In this document: positions 24,854-33,256 of the stretch, one piece after another
How positions within the stretch are numbered: the stretch's first letter is position 1
Layout: every line of letters starts with the position of its first letter
Source: Actinobacteria bacterium Ga0077560
GTDB lineage: Bacteria; Actinomycetota; Thermoleophilia; Miltoncostaeales; Miltoncostaeaceae
DNA: 64,000 bases
Reading direction: 5' to 3'
Assembly: GCA_001464275.1 (NCBI GenBank)
Contig: LNFL01000057.1
Coordinates: 37,016-101,015, forward strand
Translations under genes and position numbers: made by a program
Notes under the pieces: generated by a model
The model's database searches: none
What the model saw: the letters and a program-made list of their open reading frames with translations, nothing else
Told to the model about the DNA's origin: nothing

Positions 24854-25794
24854 CGGCGGCCGCGCAGCAGCTCGGGGTGCAGGGCGCTGCTGAGGTCACG
24901 GATCGCCGCGCCGGTCCTTGGGCCGATTCCGAGCAGGTACTGGTCGTCGAATGCCAGCACCCGGCGGTTCCGGCCGGCGGGTGTCTGCGCCACGCCGGGG
25001 ATTCGCAGCAGCCCGTCGATGCCGCCGACCGACTCCAGACCGGCCTGCGGGACGAGGATCACCTCGGGCGCGGCAGCCACGAGGGATTCGGCGGTGACCG
25101 GCTGGAAGCCGGTGATGCCGAGCTCCGCCCCGACGTCGCGGCCGCGCGCGGCGGCGATCATCACGTCCCCGCGGGAGCCCCTGCCGCCAAGCAACTGCAC
25201 GCGGCTGCCGCGCAGGTAGAGCATCGCGACCTTCGGCCGGGTGGTTGACCGCGCGGCGCGGCGTTGTGCGGCCAGGATGCGGGCCCTGGTGGTCGCGGCC
25301 AGTCGCGCCGCGCGGTTGGGGACGCCCAGGGCGCGGCCGACATTGCGGATCTTCTGCCAGGCCGAGGCGACGCGGTCGTCGTCGGGCAGGATGACGGTGG
25401 TGACCCCGGCGTCGCGGATCTGCCTGATCACGCTCGCCGGACCTGCCGTGGTGTTGCCGATGACTACCGTGGGGCGCAGCGACAGGATCCCCTCGGCGCT
25501 CAGCGTCCGCTGGTACCCGATGCGCTGCACCCGCACGGCGGCCGCCGGGTACGTGGCGCTCGTGTCGGTGCCGACGACGCGGCCGCCCAGGCCCAGCGCG
25601 AACACGACCTCCGCGAGGTCGCCGTTGAGGACGACGATCCTCGTGGCGTTGCGCACGACGATGCGGTCCCCGGCGGCGTCGGTGACACGGGAGGGCAACG
25701 CCGGCGCCCGCTCCGGGCGGGGTGCGGCCACCGCGGAGGCGCCGATGAGCAGCAGCGCGAGCCCGGTGAGCAGTGCGACGCCACCCCGCCTCAT
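24850..25794 (-). CDS. hmuT: Heme-binding periplasmic-type protein (HmuT-like)
   Basis: 314 aa. N-terminal hydrophobic signal (MRRGGVALLTGLALLLIGASAVAA) without a lipobox cysteine. The TroA/BtuF-type fold is evident: IVVLNGDLAEVVFALGLGGRVVGTDTSATYPAA, GYQRTLSAEGILSLRPTVVIGNTTAGP and VAMLYLRG. The GYQR and Tyr residues match the heme-binding region of HmuT/PhuT proteins. It captures heme and hands it to HmuU. ATGA overlap with the upstream DUF3386 gene. Confidence 0.88.
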   Translation of the reverse strand: MRRGGVALLTGLALLLIGASAVAAPRPERAPALPSRVTDAAGDRIVVRNATRIVVLNGDLAEVVFALGLGGRVVGTDTSATYPAAAVRVQRIGYQRTLSAEGILSLRPTVVIGNTTAGPASVIRQIRDAGVTTVILPDDDRVASAWQKIRNVGRALGVPNRAARLAATTRARILAAQRRAARSTTRPKVAMLYLRGSRVQLLGGRGSRGDVMIAAARGRDVGAELGITGFQPVTAESLVAAAPEVILVPQAGLESVGGIDGLLRIPGVAQTPAGRNRRVLAFDDQYLLGIGPRTGAAIRDLSSALHPELLRGRR

Positions 25795-26456
25795 GCGTGT
25801 GCCCCGATGCCTGCGTGCCCGGAGAGCGTGATGGTCCTGGCCCCCACCCCTGCCCGGTCGGTGGTCACCACATGCCGGCGCGCAGGGACGAGCACCCCGT
25901 CCAGGGCCACGTGGTCATCCTGATAGGTCTGGACCCGGTCCAGCACGCCCTCCGGCTCCCAGAACGAGACCGAGAACACCCGTGAGATCCAGCCCCCGAC
26001 CGGCGCGGTCACCGTCTCGAGCACGCGGATCGTGAAGGTGGTGGCGGCCGGTGCGCGGCTCACCTCGAGGATCCGGCCGTCGTCGTCGACCAGGTAGCTC
26101 GAGGACAAGGAGTCCTCGATGTGGATGCGCAGCGCGCCGTCGTGGCGCTCACCGGCGCGGTGGCCGTAGCGACCGTCGGCCTGCTCGAAGCTGCGCGGCG
26201 CCCGGTGGGCGATCATCATCGCCAGCTCACCGCGGGCCCAATCGGCGACGGGTCCCGGATCCCGGAAGGTGATCTCCGGTTCGACGCCGACGCGGGCGAC
26301 GATGCGCCCGGGGTTCTCCTGCACGCCGTCCTGCACGAGCAGGTCCGCCGAGAAGCCGGAGAAGGCCTCCGGCCAGCGGTACACACCCTCGTGGGCAGCG
26401 CGCATGCGGGCGGTCACGGGCGCTTCGGCGAGGTCCGGAGTGGGAGCGGTCGGCAC
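25791..26456 (-). CDS. DUF3386-family protein heading the heme operon
   Basis: 221 aa from a GTG at 26454-26456 with GGAGGA seven bases upstream; the track start at 26567 is unsupported. DUF3386 features run through the whole length: ARMRAAHEGVYRWPEAFSGFSADL, MMIAHRAPRSFEQADGRYG and a C-terminal Tyr/Val-rich beta segment. The family is known from cyanobacteria and some actinobacteria without an assigned function. Being first in a five-gene operon with hmuTUV suggests a role in heme or iron acquisition or response. Confidence 0.78.
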   Translation of the reverse strand: MPTAPTPDLAEAPVTARMRAAHEGVYRWPEAFSGFSADLLVQDGVQENPGRIVARVGVEPEITFRDPGPVADWARGELAMMIAHRAPRSFEQADGRYGHRAGERHDGALRIHIEDSLSSSYLVDDDGRILEVSRAPAATTFTIRVLETVTAPVGGWISRVFSVSFWEPEGVLDRVQTYQDDHVALDGVLVPARRHVVTTDRAGVGARTITLSGHAGIGAHA

Positions 26457-26650
26457 GAATGGTCCTCCGTTTCTAAAGACAGTGGGCGTTGCCAATAGAG
26501 GCGGCGCCACACTAGCCCGCGAAACCCACGCGTCACAAGGCACACCGAACATAAAATATTCGGTCACCCAAACTTCATGCCGGATCGCGTTCCGCCGGGG
26601 ACCTCGCGATCAACCCGCGGCGGCAGGTACCGGTCGGGCGAGCGGGCGCC
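26457..26650 (-). promoter_or_regulatory. Promoter/operator region of the heme operon
   Basis: The plus-strand GTTTCTAAAGAC at 26469-26480 resembles ATTTCCTAAAGAAG before efeU. An inverted repeat ACCGAA...TTCGGT spans 26544-26564 around an A/T-rich core. It may be an operator or a weak terminator for the fur/59-aa transcript that arrives from upstream on the same strand. Confidence 0.4.
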
Positions 26651-26830
26651 TCAGCGGCGCATGAGCTTCATGACGGCCTTCGGGATCTTCCCGCGAGTGC
26701 GCCGCCACTTCCGCTTGCCCATCCGCTCCGCAAGCCCTGCCGCCTCGAGGCGCTTCCACACCACGGGGCAGTTCTTGCACCGCGGTGAGGACTTGCAGCA
26801 GGACTTCTTGGTGGTGATCCGCTTCGCCAT
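26651..26830 (-). CDS. 59-aa Cys-rich basic protein, conserved type
   Basis: Below the length cut of the ORF track. It reads MAKRITTKKSCCKSSPRCK then NCPVVWKRLEAAGLAERMG and ends in an Arg/Lys-rich tail. The CC-x5-C-x2-C pattern could bind a metal or make a small zinc knuckle. It sits 14 bases downstream of the fur stop, on the same strand, so it is probably co-transcribed. Small proteins of this kind occur next to iron genes in actinobacteria; the function is unknown to me. Confidence 0.65.
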   Translation of the reverse strand: MAKRITTKKSCCKSSPRCKNCPVVWKRLEAAGLAERMGKRKWRRTRGKIPKAVMKLMRR

Positions 26831-26844
26831 CGGCGATCAGCGTG

Positions 26845-27300
26845 TCAGGCCGCCGCGGTCTCCGCCTCGCGAACGGTCCGGCATGCCGCGCACACGCCAC
26901 GAACGACGACCTGAGCGTCGTCGGGGGCGAAACCGGCGGTGCGCGCCGCGTCCAGCAGCTGGGACTGGTCGGGGGTCGCCTCGATGTCGACCACCAGGCC
27001 GCAGCGCCGGCAGATCGCGTGGTGATGTTCATCGGTGCGCGCGTCGAACAGGGCGGTGCCGCCGTCGTTGACGACACGCCGCACCGCGCCCAGGTCCTCC
27101 AGCAGCTCGAGCGTGGAGTACACGGTGGGAAGGGAGATCCCCGGAACGCGCGCACTCACCAGGCCGTGAAGCTCCTCCGCGGTGGCGTGGTGGTGCAGGT
27201 CGCGCAGCACGGCGGCGATGGCCAGCCGCTGCGGGGTGACCCGCTGGCCGCGCGCCCGGAGGGTTGAGCAGAACAGCTCGTCGGTGCTGGTGGGTGCCAT
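26845..27300 (-). CDS. fur: Fur-family metal-responsive repressor
   Basis: 151 aa from the ATG at 27298-27300 (MAPTSTDELF); the upstream extension in the track is not family-like. The N-terminal winged helix has RGQRVTPQRLAIAAVLRDLHHHATAEELH and SLPTVYSTLELLEDLG. The regulatory part has DEHHHAICRRCGLVVDIE, and the Cys pairs CRRC and CAAC for structural zinc. Fur, Zur and PerR cannot be separated by eye; the divergent ferritin and flanking heme operon make iron (Fur/PerR) most likely. Confidence 0.88.
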   Translation of the reverse strand: MAPTSTDELFCSTLRARGQRVTPQRLAIAAVLRDLHHHATAEELHGLVSARVPGISLPTVYSTLELLEDLGAVRRVVNDGGTALFDARTDEHHHAICRRCGLVVDIEATPDQSQLLDAARTAGFAPDDAQVVVRGVCAACRTVREAETAAA

Positions 27301-27314
27301 GAGCCGGTTTCTAC

Positions 27315-27368
27315 CACAACACGAACGTTTCTTGGACTGTTGTGTTCTTTTAAATCGCTTAGTACAGT
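27315..27368 (+). promoter_or_regulatory. Divergent fur-ferritin promoter with inverted repeat
   Basis: The -35 candidate TTGTGT (27340-27345) and -10 candidate TACAGT (27363-27368) are 17 bases apart and point toward the ferritin gene. An inverted repeat CACAACA (27315-27321)/TGTTGTG (27338-27344) overlaps the -35. TTCTTTTAAATCGC at about 27345 resembles, on the other strand, the TAAAGA motif of the efe and hmu promoters. Confidence 0.5.
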
Positions 27369-27401
27369 GGCGCGGCAATCGAGCGAGCAAAGGGCAGCGT
27401 C

Positions 27402-27905
27402 ATGACGACCACCAAGCAGGTCTCGGCCGGGATACTCTCCGGCACCAACGCGGCGAAGCGCGCCGAGATCCAGGACCTCCTGCGCGCCGCGTACTGGATG
27501 GAGATGGAGACGGTCATGAACTACCTGGCCATCTCCGAGCACCTCGACGGTGTGCGCGCGAAGGAGATCGCCGCGGCGCTCGCCGCCGACGTCGGCGACG
27601 AACTCGGCCACGCCCGCGCCTTCGCGCAGCGCATCAAGGAGCTCTACGGCACGCCTCCGGGCTCGCTGGAGTTCGCCGCCGAGCAGACGTACCTGCAGCC
27701 CCCCGCCGACGCGACCGATGTGGTGACCGTGATCCATGGCGTCATCGCGGCCGAGGCTGGCGCCATCGAGCACTACACGCGAATCATCGAGGCGTGCGAC
27801 GGAATCGACTGGGCGACCCAGGACATGGTCATCGGCATCCTCCGCGACGAGGAGGGCCACATGCGCCAGTTCGAGCGGTTCCTGGCCGAGTACACCAAGG
27901 GCTGA
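27402..27905 (+). CDS. Ferritin-like / bacterioferritin iron-storage protein
   Basis: 167 aa four-helix diiron protein. Ligand motifs are MEMETVMNYLAISEH, DVGDELGHARAF, AEAGAIEHYTRII and DEEGHMRQFERF, giving the E/ExxH and E/ExxH pairs of a ferroxidase centre. Length and helix spacing match bacterioferritin/Dps-like ferritins. Divergent from fur, so probably iron-regulated. It stores or detoxifies iron brought in by the two adjacent uptake systems. Confidence 0.85.
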   Translation: MTTTKQVSAGILSGTNAAKRAEIQDLLRAAYWMEMETVMNYLAISEHLDGVRAKEIAAALAADVGDELGHARAFAQRIKELYGTPPGSLEFAAEQTYLQPPADATDVVTVIHGVIAAEAGAIEHYTRIIEACDGIDWATQDMVIGILRDEEGHMRQFERFLAEYTKG

Positions 27906-27914
27906 GGCCATGCC

Positions 27915-27938
27915 GGGCCGGGGTGCGCGCCCCGGCCC
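27915..27938 (+). terminator. Hairpin terminator after the ferritin gene
   Basis: GGGCCGGGG and CCCCGGCCC form a 9-bp stem around a 6-nt loop ten bases after the stop codon. Confidence 0.6.
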
Positions 27939-27997
27939 GCGGCACCCCGTGGCGGACGCCCTTCGCCGGTCCGGGCGGCGAATGTTAGGCTGCCCTC

Positions 27998-28240
27998 ATG
28001 TCAGCGTCCCCTCAGGCTGACGCGGACCGCGAGTTCCCGCTCCATGGTTCCCGCGCCCGCGCCTTTGCGCGCTTCGAGCGCGAGCTGTACGCATGGCTCG
28101 AGACCCCGGACGGACGGTTCGCGGTCTGGCAGGCGCGCGAGCCCTGCTGGGCACAGGCGCAGCGCCTGAACCAAGGCGACTCCCTGGCACCGGCGTCTGA
28201 GACCGCCGGCCGGCAGCGGGAGTTCCGCGCGACGGGGTAA
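27998..28240 (+). CDS. Small hypothetical protein, probably from a leaderless transcript
   Basis: 80 aa, charged and Arg/Ala-rich, with FARFERELYAWLETPDGRFAVWQ as the most protein-like part; no family recognised. TAGGCT, matching the TANNNT -10 box, lies eight bases before the ATG, a spacing typical of leaderless actinobacterial mRNAs, and no Shine-Dalgarno is present. The TTAGGCTGCCCT around it also recalls a DtxR/IdeR half-site, which would fit the iron context but is weak. Confidence 0.5.
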   Translation: MSASPQADADREFPLHGSRARAFARFERELYAWLETPDGRFAVWQAREPCWAQAQRLNQGDSLAPASETAGRQREFRATG

Positions 28241-28492
28241 CGGCACGCTCGGCGCCGCGCGCTCGCACGGTGGCCGGCGTTCCGCGACATAGGGACCCCG
28301 CCGATGCGCCACGGGGTGCCCCGGATGGCGGACGTATACGCCTGGGGGGGCCGCGGATCGCCGTCCAGCCGGCCGGGCGGTTCGACCTGGCCTGGTGGTC
28401 AGTTGTCGGGTCAACAACTTGGCATGGAAGGTGGAGCGGGCCGCTACGCGGACCCCACCGTTCGCCCCACAGGTCCAGGAGAGGAACCCAGG

Positions 28493-29683
28493 ATGCCCGC
28501 GACCCGGTCCACAGTGATGAGCATCGCGCGGAGGGTCACTCCACCGTCGGCGCTGAGGTTCATCGGCCGCACCATCGACATCCGTGCCACCGCTCGCGGC
28601 ACCTATGGCGTGCCGTGGCTTCCCGTGCAGCGCCAGGCGATGCGCCTGCGTCGCGAACACGGATGGACCCTGGCCGAGAGCCTGCACGCCGGGCTGCTGG
28701 AGCCGGGCACCCACCTCGACCCCGAGCGACTGGTGGCCCCGCGGCGGCTCAGCGAGGCACAGGAAGCGCTCAACGCCGAATCGATCCAGGCCGTCGGCGA
28801 GCACAAGACCCTGTTCCGGATGATCACCGCCGCCGCCGGCATCCCAACCCCCAGCACCTACGCCACCTTCATGCGCGGCACCATGGGCTGGGACTGGAAC
28901 GTCAACGCGCCGATCGCGCCGGACCGGTGGGCCGAGGCCCTGGAACGCCTGCCCGATGAGTTCCTGATCAAGCCGGCCGAGGGCTACTACGGCGAGGGCG
29001 TGCGGGTCCTGCGGCGAACCGACCGGGGTGGGTGGGAATCGGTGGGCGAGGGCCCGATGACCACCGCGCAGGTCGTGCAGGCCATGCACGACCACCCGGA
29101 GTTCGGCGACTGGATCGCCCAGGAACGACTGCGGAACCACCCCGACTTCGCGACCATCAACGGGGAGGGCCTGCACACCCTGCGGCTCGTCACCGTCATG
29201 GGCGGCGACGGCACCCCCGAGCTGGTCTGGGCAGGCTTCCGTTTCTCGGTCGGGTCGGCGGTGGTCGACAACTACCGAGGCGGCACGCTCGGGAACATCG
29301 GCTGTGAGGTCGACATGACCACCGGCTCCATCGCGCGGGCCTACCGCGGCGGAGATGGTGGGCTCGGCATGGACCCCATCGACATCCACCCCACCGCCGG
29401 CATCCCCCTTCGCGGGCTGCGCATCCCCCTGTGGGACGACGCCGTCCGCCTGACACTCGCCGCCGCGCCCGTGTTCCTGCCGCTGCGAACCCTCGGCTCC
29501 GACATCGGCCTGACGCCCGCGGGCCCGAAGTTCGTGGAGCTCAACATGTGGTGGGACCTCCCCTACAACCTCGATGCCCGTGCCCTCGTGAGCCGCCTCT
29601 GGCAAGAAGCGCAGGCCGCTCCCAACCCCGCGGCACAGCTCGTGATCGCCACACCCAAGGAATCGCTACAGCCCGCCGCCTGA
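28493..29683 (+). CDS. ATP-grasp protein of the sugar-transfer-associated type
   Basis: 396 aa from the ATG at 28493 with GGAGAGG upstream. The ATP-grasp core is visible as the glycine-rich loop LIKPAEGYYGEGVRVL, the base-binding strand and IAQERL, INGEGLHTLRLVTVMG, and the metal-binding FVELNMWWDLPYN. The N-terminal part resembles hexapeptide/sugar-transfer-associated ATP-grasp proteins found in cell-surface polysaccharide loci. The substrate is unknown. It stands alone before the metE riboswitch, with no coupled neighbour. Confidence 0.65.
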   Translation: MPATRSTVMSIARRVTPPSALRFIGRTIDIRATARGTYGVPWLPVQRQAMRLRREHGWTLAESLHAGLLEPGTHLDPERLVAPRRLSEAQEALNAESIQAVGEHKTLFRMITAAAGIPTPSTYATFMRGTMGWDWNVNAPIAPDRWAEALERLPDEFLIKPAEGYYGEGVRVLRRTDRGGWESVGEGPMTTAQVVQAMHDHPEFGDWIAQERLRNHPDFATINGEGLHTLRLVTVMGGDGTPELVWAGFRFSVGSAVVDNYRGGTLGNIGCEVDMTTGSIARAYRGGDGGLGMDPIDIHPTAGIPLRGLRIPLWDDAVRLTLAAAPVFLPLRTLGSDIGLTPAGPKFVELNMWWDLPYNLDARALVSRLWQEAQAAPNPAAQLVIATPKESLQPAA

Positions 29684-29739
29684 ACCGGATGCCGGACAGT
29701 CTCTGACCAGGGGCGTCTGCCTTCTGGCGGGTTTCCCTC

Positions 29740-29925
29740 TGGCTGCGGGGTGTGCGAGGCTCCCGGCAAGACAACTGAAATCCGCGCAGGCGAAGGGGAA
29801 CTCCGGTGAGAATCCGGGGCGGTCCCGCCGCTGTGACCGGGAACGAACGCCGATGACGCCACTGGGGCTCCTGCCTCGGGAAGGCCGGCAAGTAGGTGGC
29901 CCGGGAGCCAGAACACCCAACGTGT
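29740..29925 (+). ncRNA. Cobalamin (B12) riboswitch upstream of metE
   Basis: Conserved B12-element segments occur in order: GAAGGGGAACTCCGGTGAGA, the ATCCGGGGCGGTCCCGCCGC stretch with CTGTGA, GATGACGCCACTGG (B12 box region), GGGAAGGCCGGC and GGGAGCCAGAACACC. It lies in the 361-base leader of metE. Binding of adenosyl- or methylcobalamin would shut off the B12-independent methionine synthase, a standard arrangement. Confidence 0.9.
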
Positions 29926-30044
29926 GCGCTTGTGAATCGCCCTTGGCCGACGGGGAGCTCGGCGTGGGTGCCGGTGGGTCTCCATGAGGGGTCCACCGCC
30001 TCCACGTCCGGTTCGACCGGAGGTCCCGGGCGGGGAGGAGCACC

Positions 30045-32348
30045 ATGGGCGAGGCACCCATTGGTTCCATCGACCGTCTTCGCACGGCGGTCCTGGGGTT
30101 CCCGCGGTTCGGTCCGGACCGTGAGCTGAAGTTCGCGCTCGAGGGGCATTGGCGCGGGGAGATCGACGAGGCGGCGCTTCAGGTCACGGCGCGGCGGATC
30201 CGGGCGCACAACCGGGGGCTGGCGGCGGCCGCGCAGATCGACGTGTTCGCGGTGAACGACTTCAGCCTCACCGATCACGTGCTGGACACCGCGCTGATGG
30301 TGGGGGCGGTGCGCCGCCCGGTCCCGGGGCTGGCGGGCGAGTTCGCCCTGTCGCGGGGCGACGCGGCACACCGGCCGCTGGAGATGACCAAGTGGTTCGA
30401 CACCAACTACCACTACCTGGTTCCGGTGCTGGACCCGCACGCCGGGTTCGCGCTGGACCCCTCCAAGCCGCTCGCCGAGTTGCGCGACGCCGGTGAGGGG
30501 GCGCGGCCGGTGATCTTGGGGCCGTTCTCGCTGCTGCGGCTGTCCAAGTCGGCGGACCCGGCGGCGGTGGAGCCGCTGGAGTTGCTGCCGGATCTGGTGC
30601 GGGCGTACGCCGATCTGCTGCGGCACCTGGCCTATGCGGGCGCCGAGGCCGTGCAGATCGACGAGCCGTGCCTGGTGCTGGATCTGACCCGGCGGGAGCG
30701 GGAATCCGCGTTGCGGGCGCTGGGGGAGCTCGCCGGTGCGGCGGCCGGGCTGCCGGTGACCCTGGCGACGTACTTCGGCGGACTGGGCGCCCTGCTGGAA
30801 CCCGTCCTCGGCGTCGGGCTCGCGGAGGTGCACCTGGACCTGGTGCGCGCCCCGGAGCAGCTCGAGACGGCGCTGCGGGTCTGCGCCGACACCGGGGTTC
30901 GCTTGTCGCTGGGCGTCGTGGACGGCCGGAACGTGTGGGCCACCGACCCGGGGCGGGCCCTGCCGCTCATCGACGCGGCGGTGCGGGCGCTGGGGCCGGA
31001 GCGGGTGACGGTGGCCTCCAGCTGCTCGCTGCTGCACGTCCCGTACTCGGCGGCGCGGGAGACCGGCCTGGACCCGGAGGTCCGCGGGTGGCTGGCGTTC
31101 GGCATCGAGAAGATGGCCGAGCTGACGACCCTCGCCCGCGCGGCGGTCGTCACCGGGGCGGAACGGGAGTCGGTCATCGCCGCGATGGCGGGGGCGGCGG
31201 TCGCCCGCCGGGCGTCGGCCCTCACCAACCGCCCCGATGTCCGGGCGCGGGTGGCGGCGATCGCCCCGGATGACCTGCGGCGTCCGACCCCGGTCGCCGA
31301 GCGGGCGGTGATCCAGCATGCGGCCCTCGGGTTGCCGGAGCTGCCGACCACCACGATCGGGTCGTTTCCGCAGACCCCAGAGATCCGGGAGGCGCGACGT
31401 CGCCACCGCGAGGGGGAGCTGTCGGAGGGCCGGTACCGGGACCTGATCGCCGGTCACATCGTGGGGGCGGTCGCCTGGCAGGAGCGGGCGGGCCTGGACG
31501 TCCTGGTGCACGGTGAGCCCGAGCGCAACGACATGGTCCAGTACTTCGCCGAGCAGCTCGACGGGTTCGCGGTGACCGAGCACGGGTGGGTGCAGTCCTA
31601 CGGCAGCCGTGGGGTGAAGCCGCCGATCCTGTTCGGGGACGTCGCGCGCCGCGGCCCGATGACGGTGCTGTGGTGGCGCATCGCCCAGAGCGCCACCGCC
31701 AAGCCGGTCAAGGGGATGCTCACGGGCCCGGTGACGATCCTGCGGTGGTCGTTCGTACGGGACGACCAGCCGGAGTCCGACAGCGCCTGGCAGGTCGCCC
31801 TGGCGATCCGCGACGAGGTGTGGGACCTGCAGGCCGCCGGCGCCGGGATCATCCAGATCGACGAGGCCGCGTTCCGGGAGGGGGTGCCGCTGCGGCGCTC
31901 CGAGCGGGATGCGTACTTCGCGTGGGCGACCGCCGCGTTCCGGCTGTGCTCCGGGGGCGTGTCCGACCACACCCAGATCCACTCGCACATGTGTTACTCG
32001 GAGTTCAACGAGATCATCGAGCACATCGCGGCGCTGGATGCCGACGTGATCTCCATCGAGGCGTCCCGGTCCGGGATGGAGTTGCTGGACGCCTTCGAGC
32101 GGTTCGACTACCCGGCCGCCATCGGGCCGGGGCTCTATGACATCCACTCCCCCAGGGTCCCGGACGCGCAGGAGATGGAGGACCTGCTGCGCCTCGCCGA
32201 GGAGCGCATCCCCCGCGAGCGGCTGTGGGTGAACCCGGACTGCGGGCTCAAGACCCGCCGCTGGCAGGAGGTCGAACCCGCGATCGCGGCGATGGTCGAG
32301 GCAGCCCGCCGCCGCCGCAGCGCCGTGCCGGAAGGGGCGGTGCGATGA
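30045..32348 (+). CDS. metE: Cobalamin-independent methionine synthase MetE
   Basis: 767 aa, standard length, from ATG 30045 with GGGGAGGAG upstream. The N-terminal half (FPRFGPDRELKFALEGHWRG) and the catalytic C-terminal half (TTTIGSFPQTPEIR) form the double barrel. Zn ligands are visible in HSHMCYSEFNE (His, Cys), the IEASRSGMELL Glu region and VNPDCGLKTR (Cys). It methylates homocysteine with 5-methyltetrahydrofolate. Controlled by the upstream cobalamin riboswitch, and overlapping the next gene by four bases (ATGA). Confidence 0.96.
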   Translation: MGEAPIGSIDRLRTAVLGFPRFGPDRELKFALEGHWRGEIDEAALQVTARRIRAHNRGLAAAAQIDVFAVNDFSLTDHVLDTALMVGAVRRPVPGLAGEFALSRGDAAHRPLEMTKWFDTNYHYLVPVLDPHAGFALDPSKPLAELRDAGEGARPVILGPFSLLRLSKSADPAAVEPLELLPDLVRAYADLLRHLAYAGAEAVQIDEPCLVLDLTRRERESALRALGELAGAAAGLPVTLATYFGGLGALLEPVLGVGLAEVHLDLVRAPEQLETALRVCADTGVRLSLGVVDGRNVWATDPGRALPLIDAAVRALGPERVTVASSCSLLHVPYSAARETGLDPEVRGWLAFGIEKMAELTTLARAAVVTGAERESVIAAMAGAAVARRASALTNRPDVRARVAAIAPDDLRRPTPVAERAVIQHAALGLPELPTTTIGSFPQTPEIREARRRHREGELSEGRYRDLIAGHIVGAVAWQERAGLDVLVHGEPERNDMVQYFAEQLDGFAVTEHGWVQSYGSRGVKPPILFGDVARRGPMTVLWWRIAQSATAKPVKGMLTGPVTILRWSFVRDDQPESDSAWQVALAIRDEVWDLQAAGAGIIQIDEAAFREGVPLRRSERDAYFAWATAAFRLCSGGVSDHTQIHSHMCYSEFNEIIEHIAALDADVISIEASRSGMELLDAFERFDYPAAIGPGLYDIHSPRVPDAQEMEDLLRLAEERIPRERLWVNPDCGLKTRRWQEVEPAIAAMVEAARRRRSAVPEGAVR

Positions 32349-33256
32349 CCCCGTTGCTGCGGCTGCCGGCGTGCGCGACCACGGGGGTGGGCAGTCTGCC
32401 GTTCACCGACCCGGTGGAGGCGGTCGCCCACGTGCGGGCCGCCTACGACGTGCCGTTCTGCCCGCAGCTGCCGATGATCGACGGGGACATGGTCGCCGAA
32501 TGGCTCACCGCGGATCCCCTGCGGTGCGGGTTCTCCCCGGAGCTGCAGCGTGCGCACCCGGCCGCATGGGAGCCGTTCGTGGCTTCGCTGAGGGCGACCC
32601 CTCCGATCCATGGCCTTGTGAAGCTGCAGGTCACCGGTCCGGTGACCCTCGCGTTCGGCCTGGGGCTGGGCCGGAGCGACGCGGAGCTCGCCGGGCTGGC
32701 GCTCGACCTGGCCCGCTGGACCGGGGTGACGGTGGCGCGGTGGGTCGCGGAGATCGCCGCGCTGGGCCTCACGGCGATCGTGGTGGTCGACGAGCCGGGA
32801 CTGGCCGCGGTGCCGGACCTGGCGGTGGTGCGCGCGTGGGACCCCATCCGGGCGGTGTCGCCGATCTTCGGGATGCACATCTGCGGTGCGATCCCTTGGA
32901 GCCTGATCAAGGCGATCCGACCGGACCTGCTGAGCTTCGACGCCGGCCGGCCCGAGCATCGCGGGTACCTGCTGAACGACATGATCTGGGAGCTGCGGCT
33001 GCTCGGGATACGGGCGGTGCCCGGCGTGGTGGCGGTCACAGGGGACACGGCGCCGCCGGATCCCATCCGGCCCTCGGAACTGGGCGTGACCCCGTCGGTG
33101 ATGGTGAGCCCGGCCTGCGGGACCGGGCTCGGCACACCCGACGGGGAACGCTCGATCGCATCCCGGTTGCGGGAGTTCGCGGCCGACGTGCGCGCCCCGA
33201 CGGAGCGCGACTCCGGAGGCGGGCGGTTCCCCGAGGCGGGTTCGGCGCATGGGTGA
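32345..33256 (+). CDS. MetE C-terminal-domain-like (core-MetE/UROD superfamily) protein
   Basis: 303 aa, a single UROD/MetE barrel. It begins LPACATTGVGSLPFTDPVEA and contains QVTGPVTLAFGLG, VVVDEPGLAAV, FGMHICGAIPWSLI and SPACGTGLG, all counterparts of MetE motifs; His and Cys zinc-ligand positions (MHICG, PACG) are retained. It overlaps metE and so shares its riboswitch. Related core-MetE proteins use methylcobalamin or other methyl donors; which donor acts here is not evident. A homocysteine methyltransferase role is likely. Confidence 0.75.
   Translation: MTPLLRLPACATTGVGSLPFTDPVEAVAHVRAAYDVPFCPQLPMIDGDMVAEWLTADPLRCGFSPELQRAHPAAWEPFVASLRATPPIHGLVKLQVTGPVTLAFGLGLGRSDAELAGLALDLARWTGVTVARWVAEIAALGLTAIVVVDEPGLAAVPDLAVVRAWDPIRAVSPIFGMHICGAIPWSLIKAIRPDLLSFDAGRPEHRGYLLNDMIWELRLLGIRAVPGVVAVTGDTAPPDPIRPSELGVTPSVMVSPACGTGLGTPDGERSIASRLREFAADVRAPTERDSGGGRFPEAGSAHG

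Noticed and set aside
29541-32147. 868-aa minus-strand ORF antisense to metE
   Set aside because: Arg/Gly/His-rich shadow of MetE with no family features.
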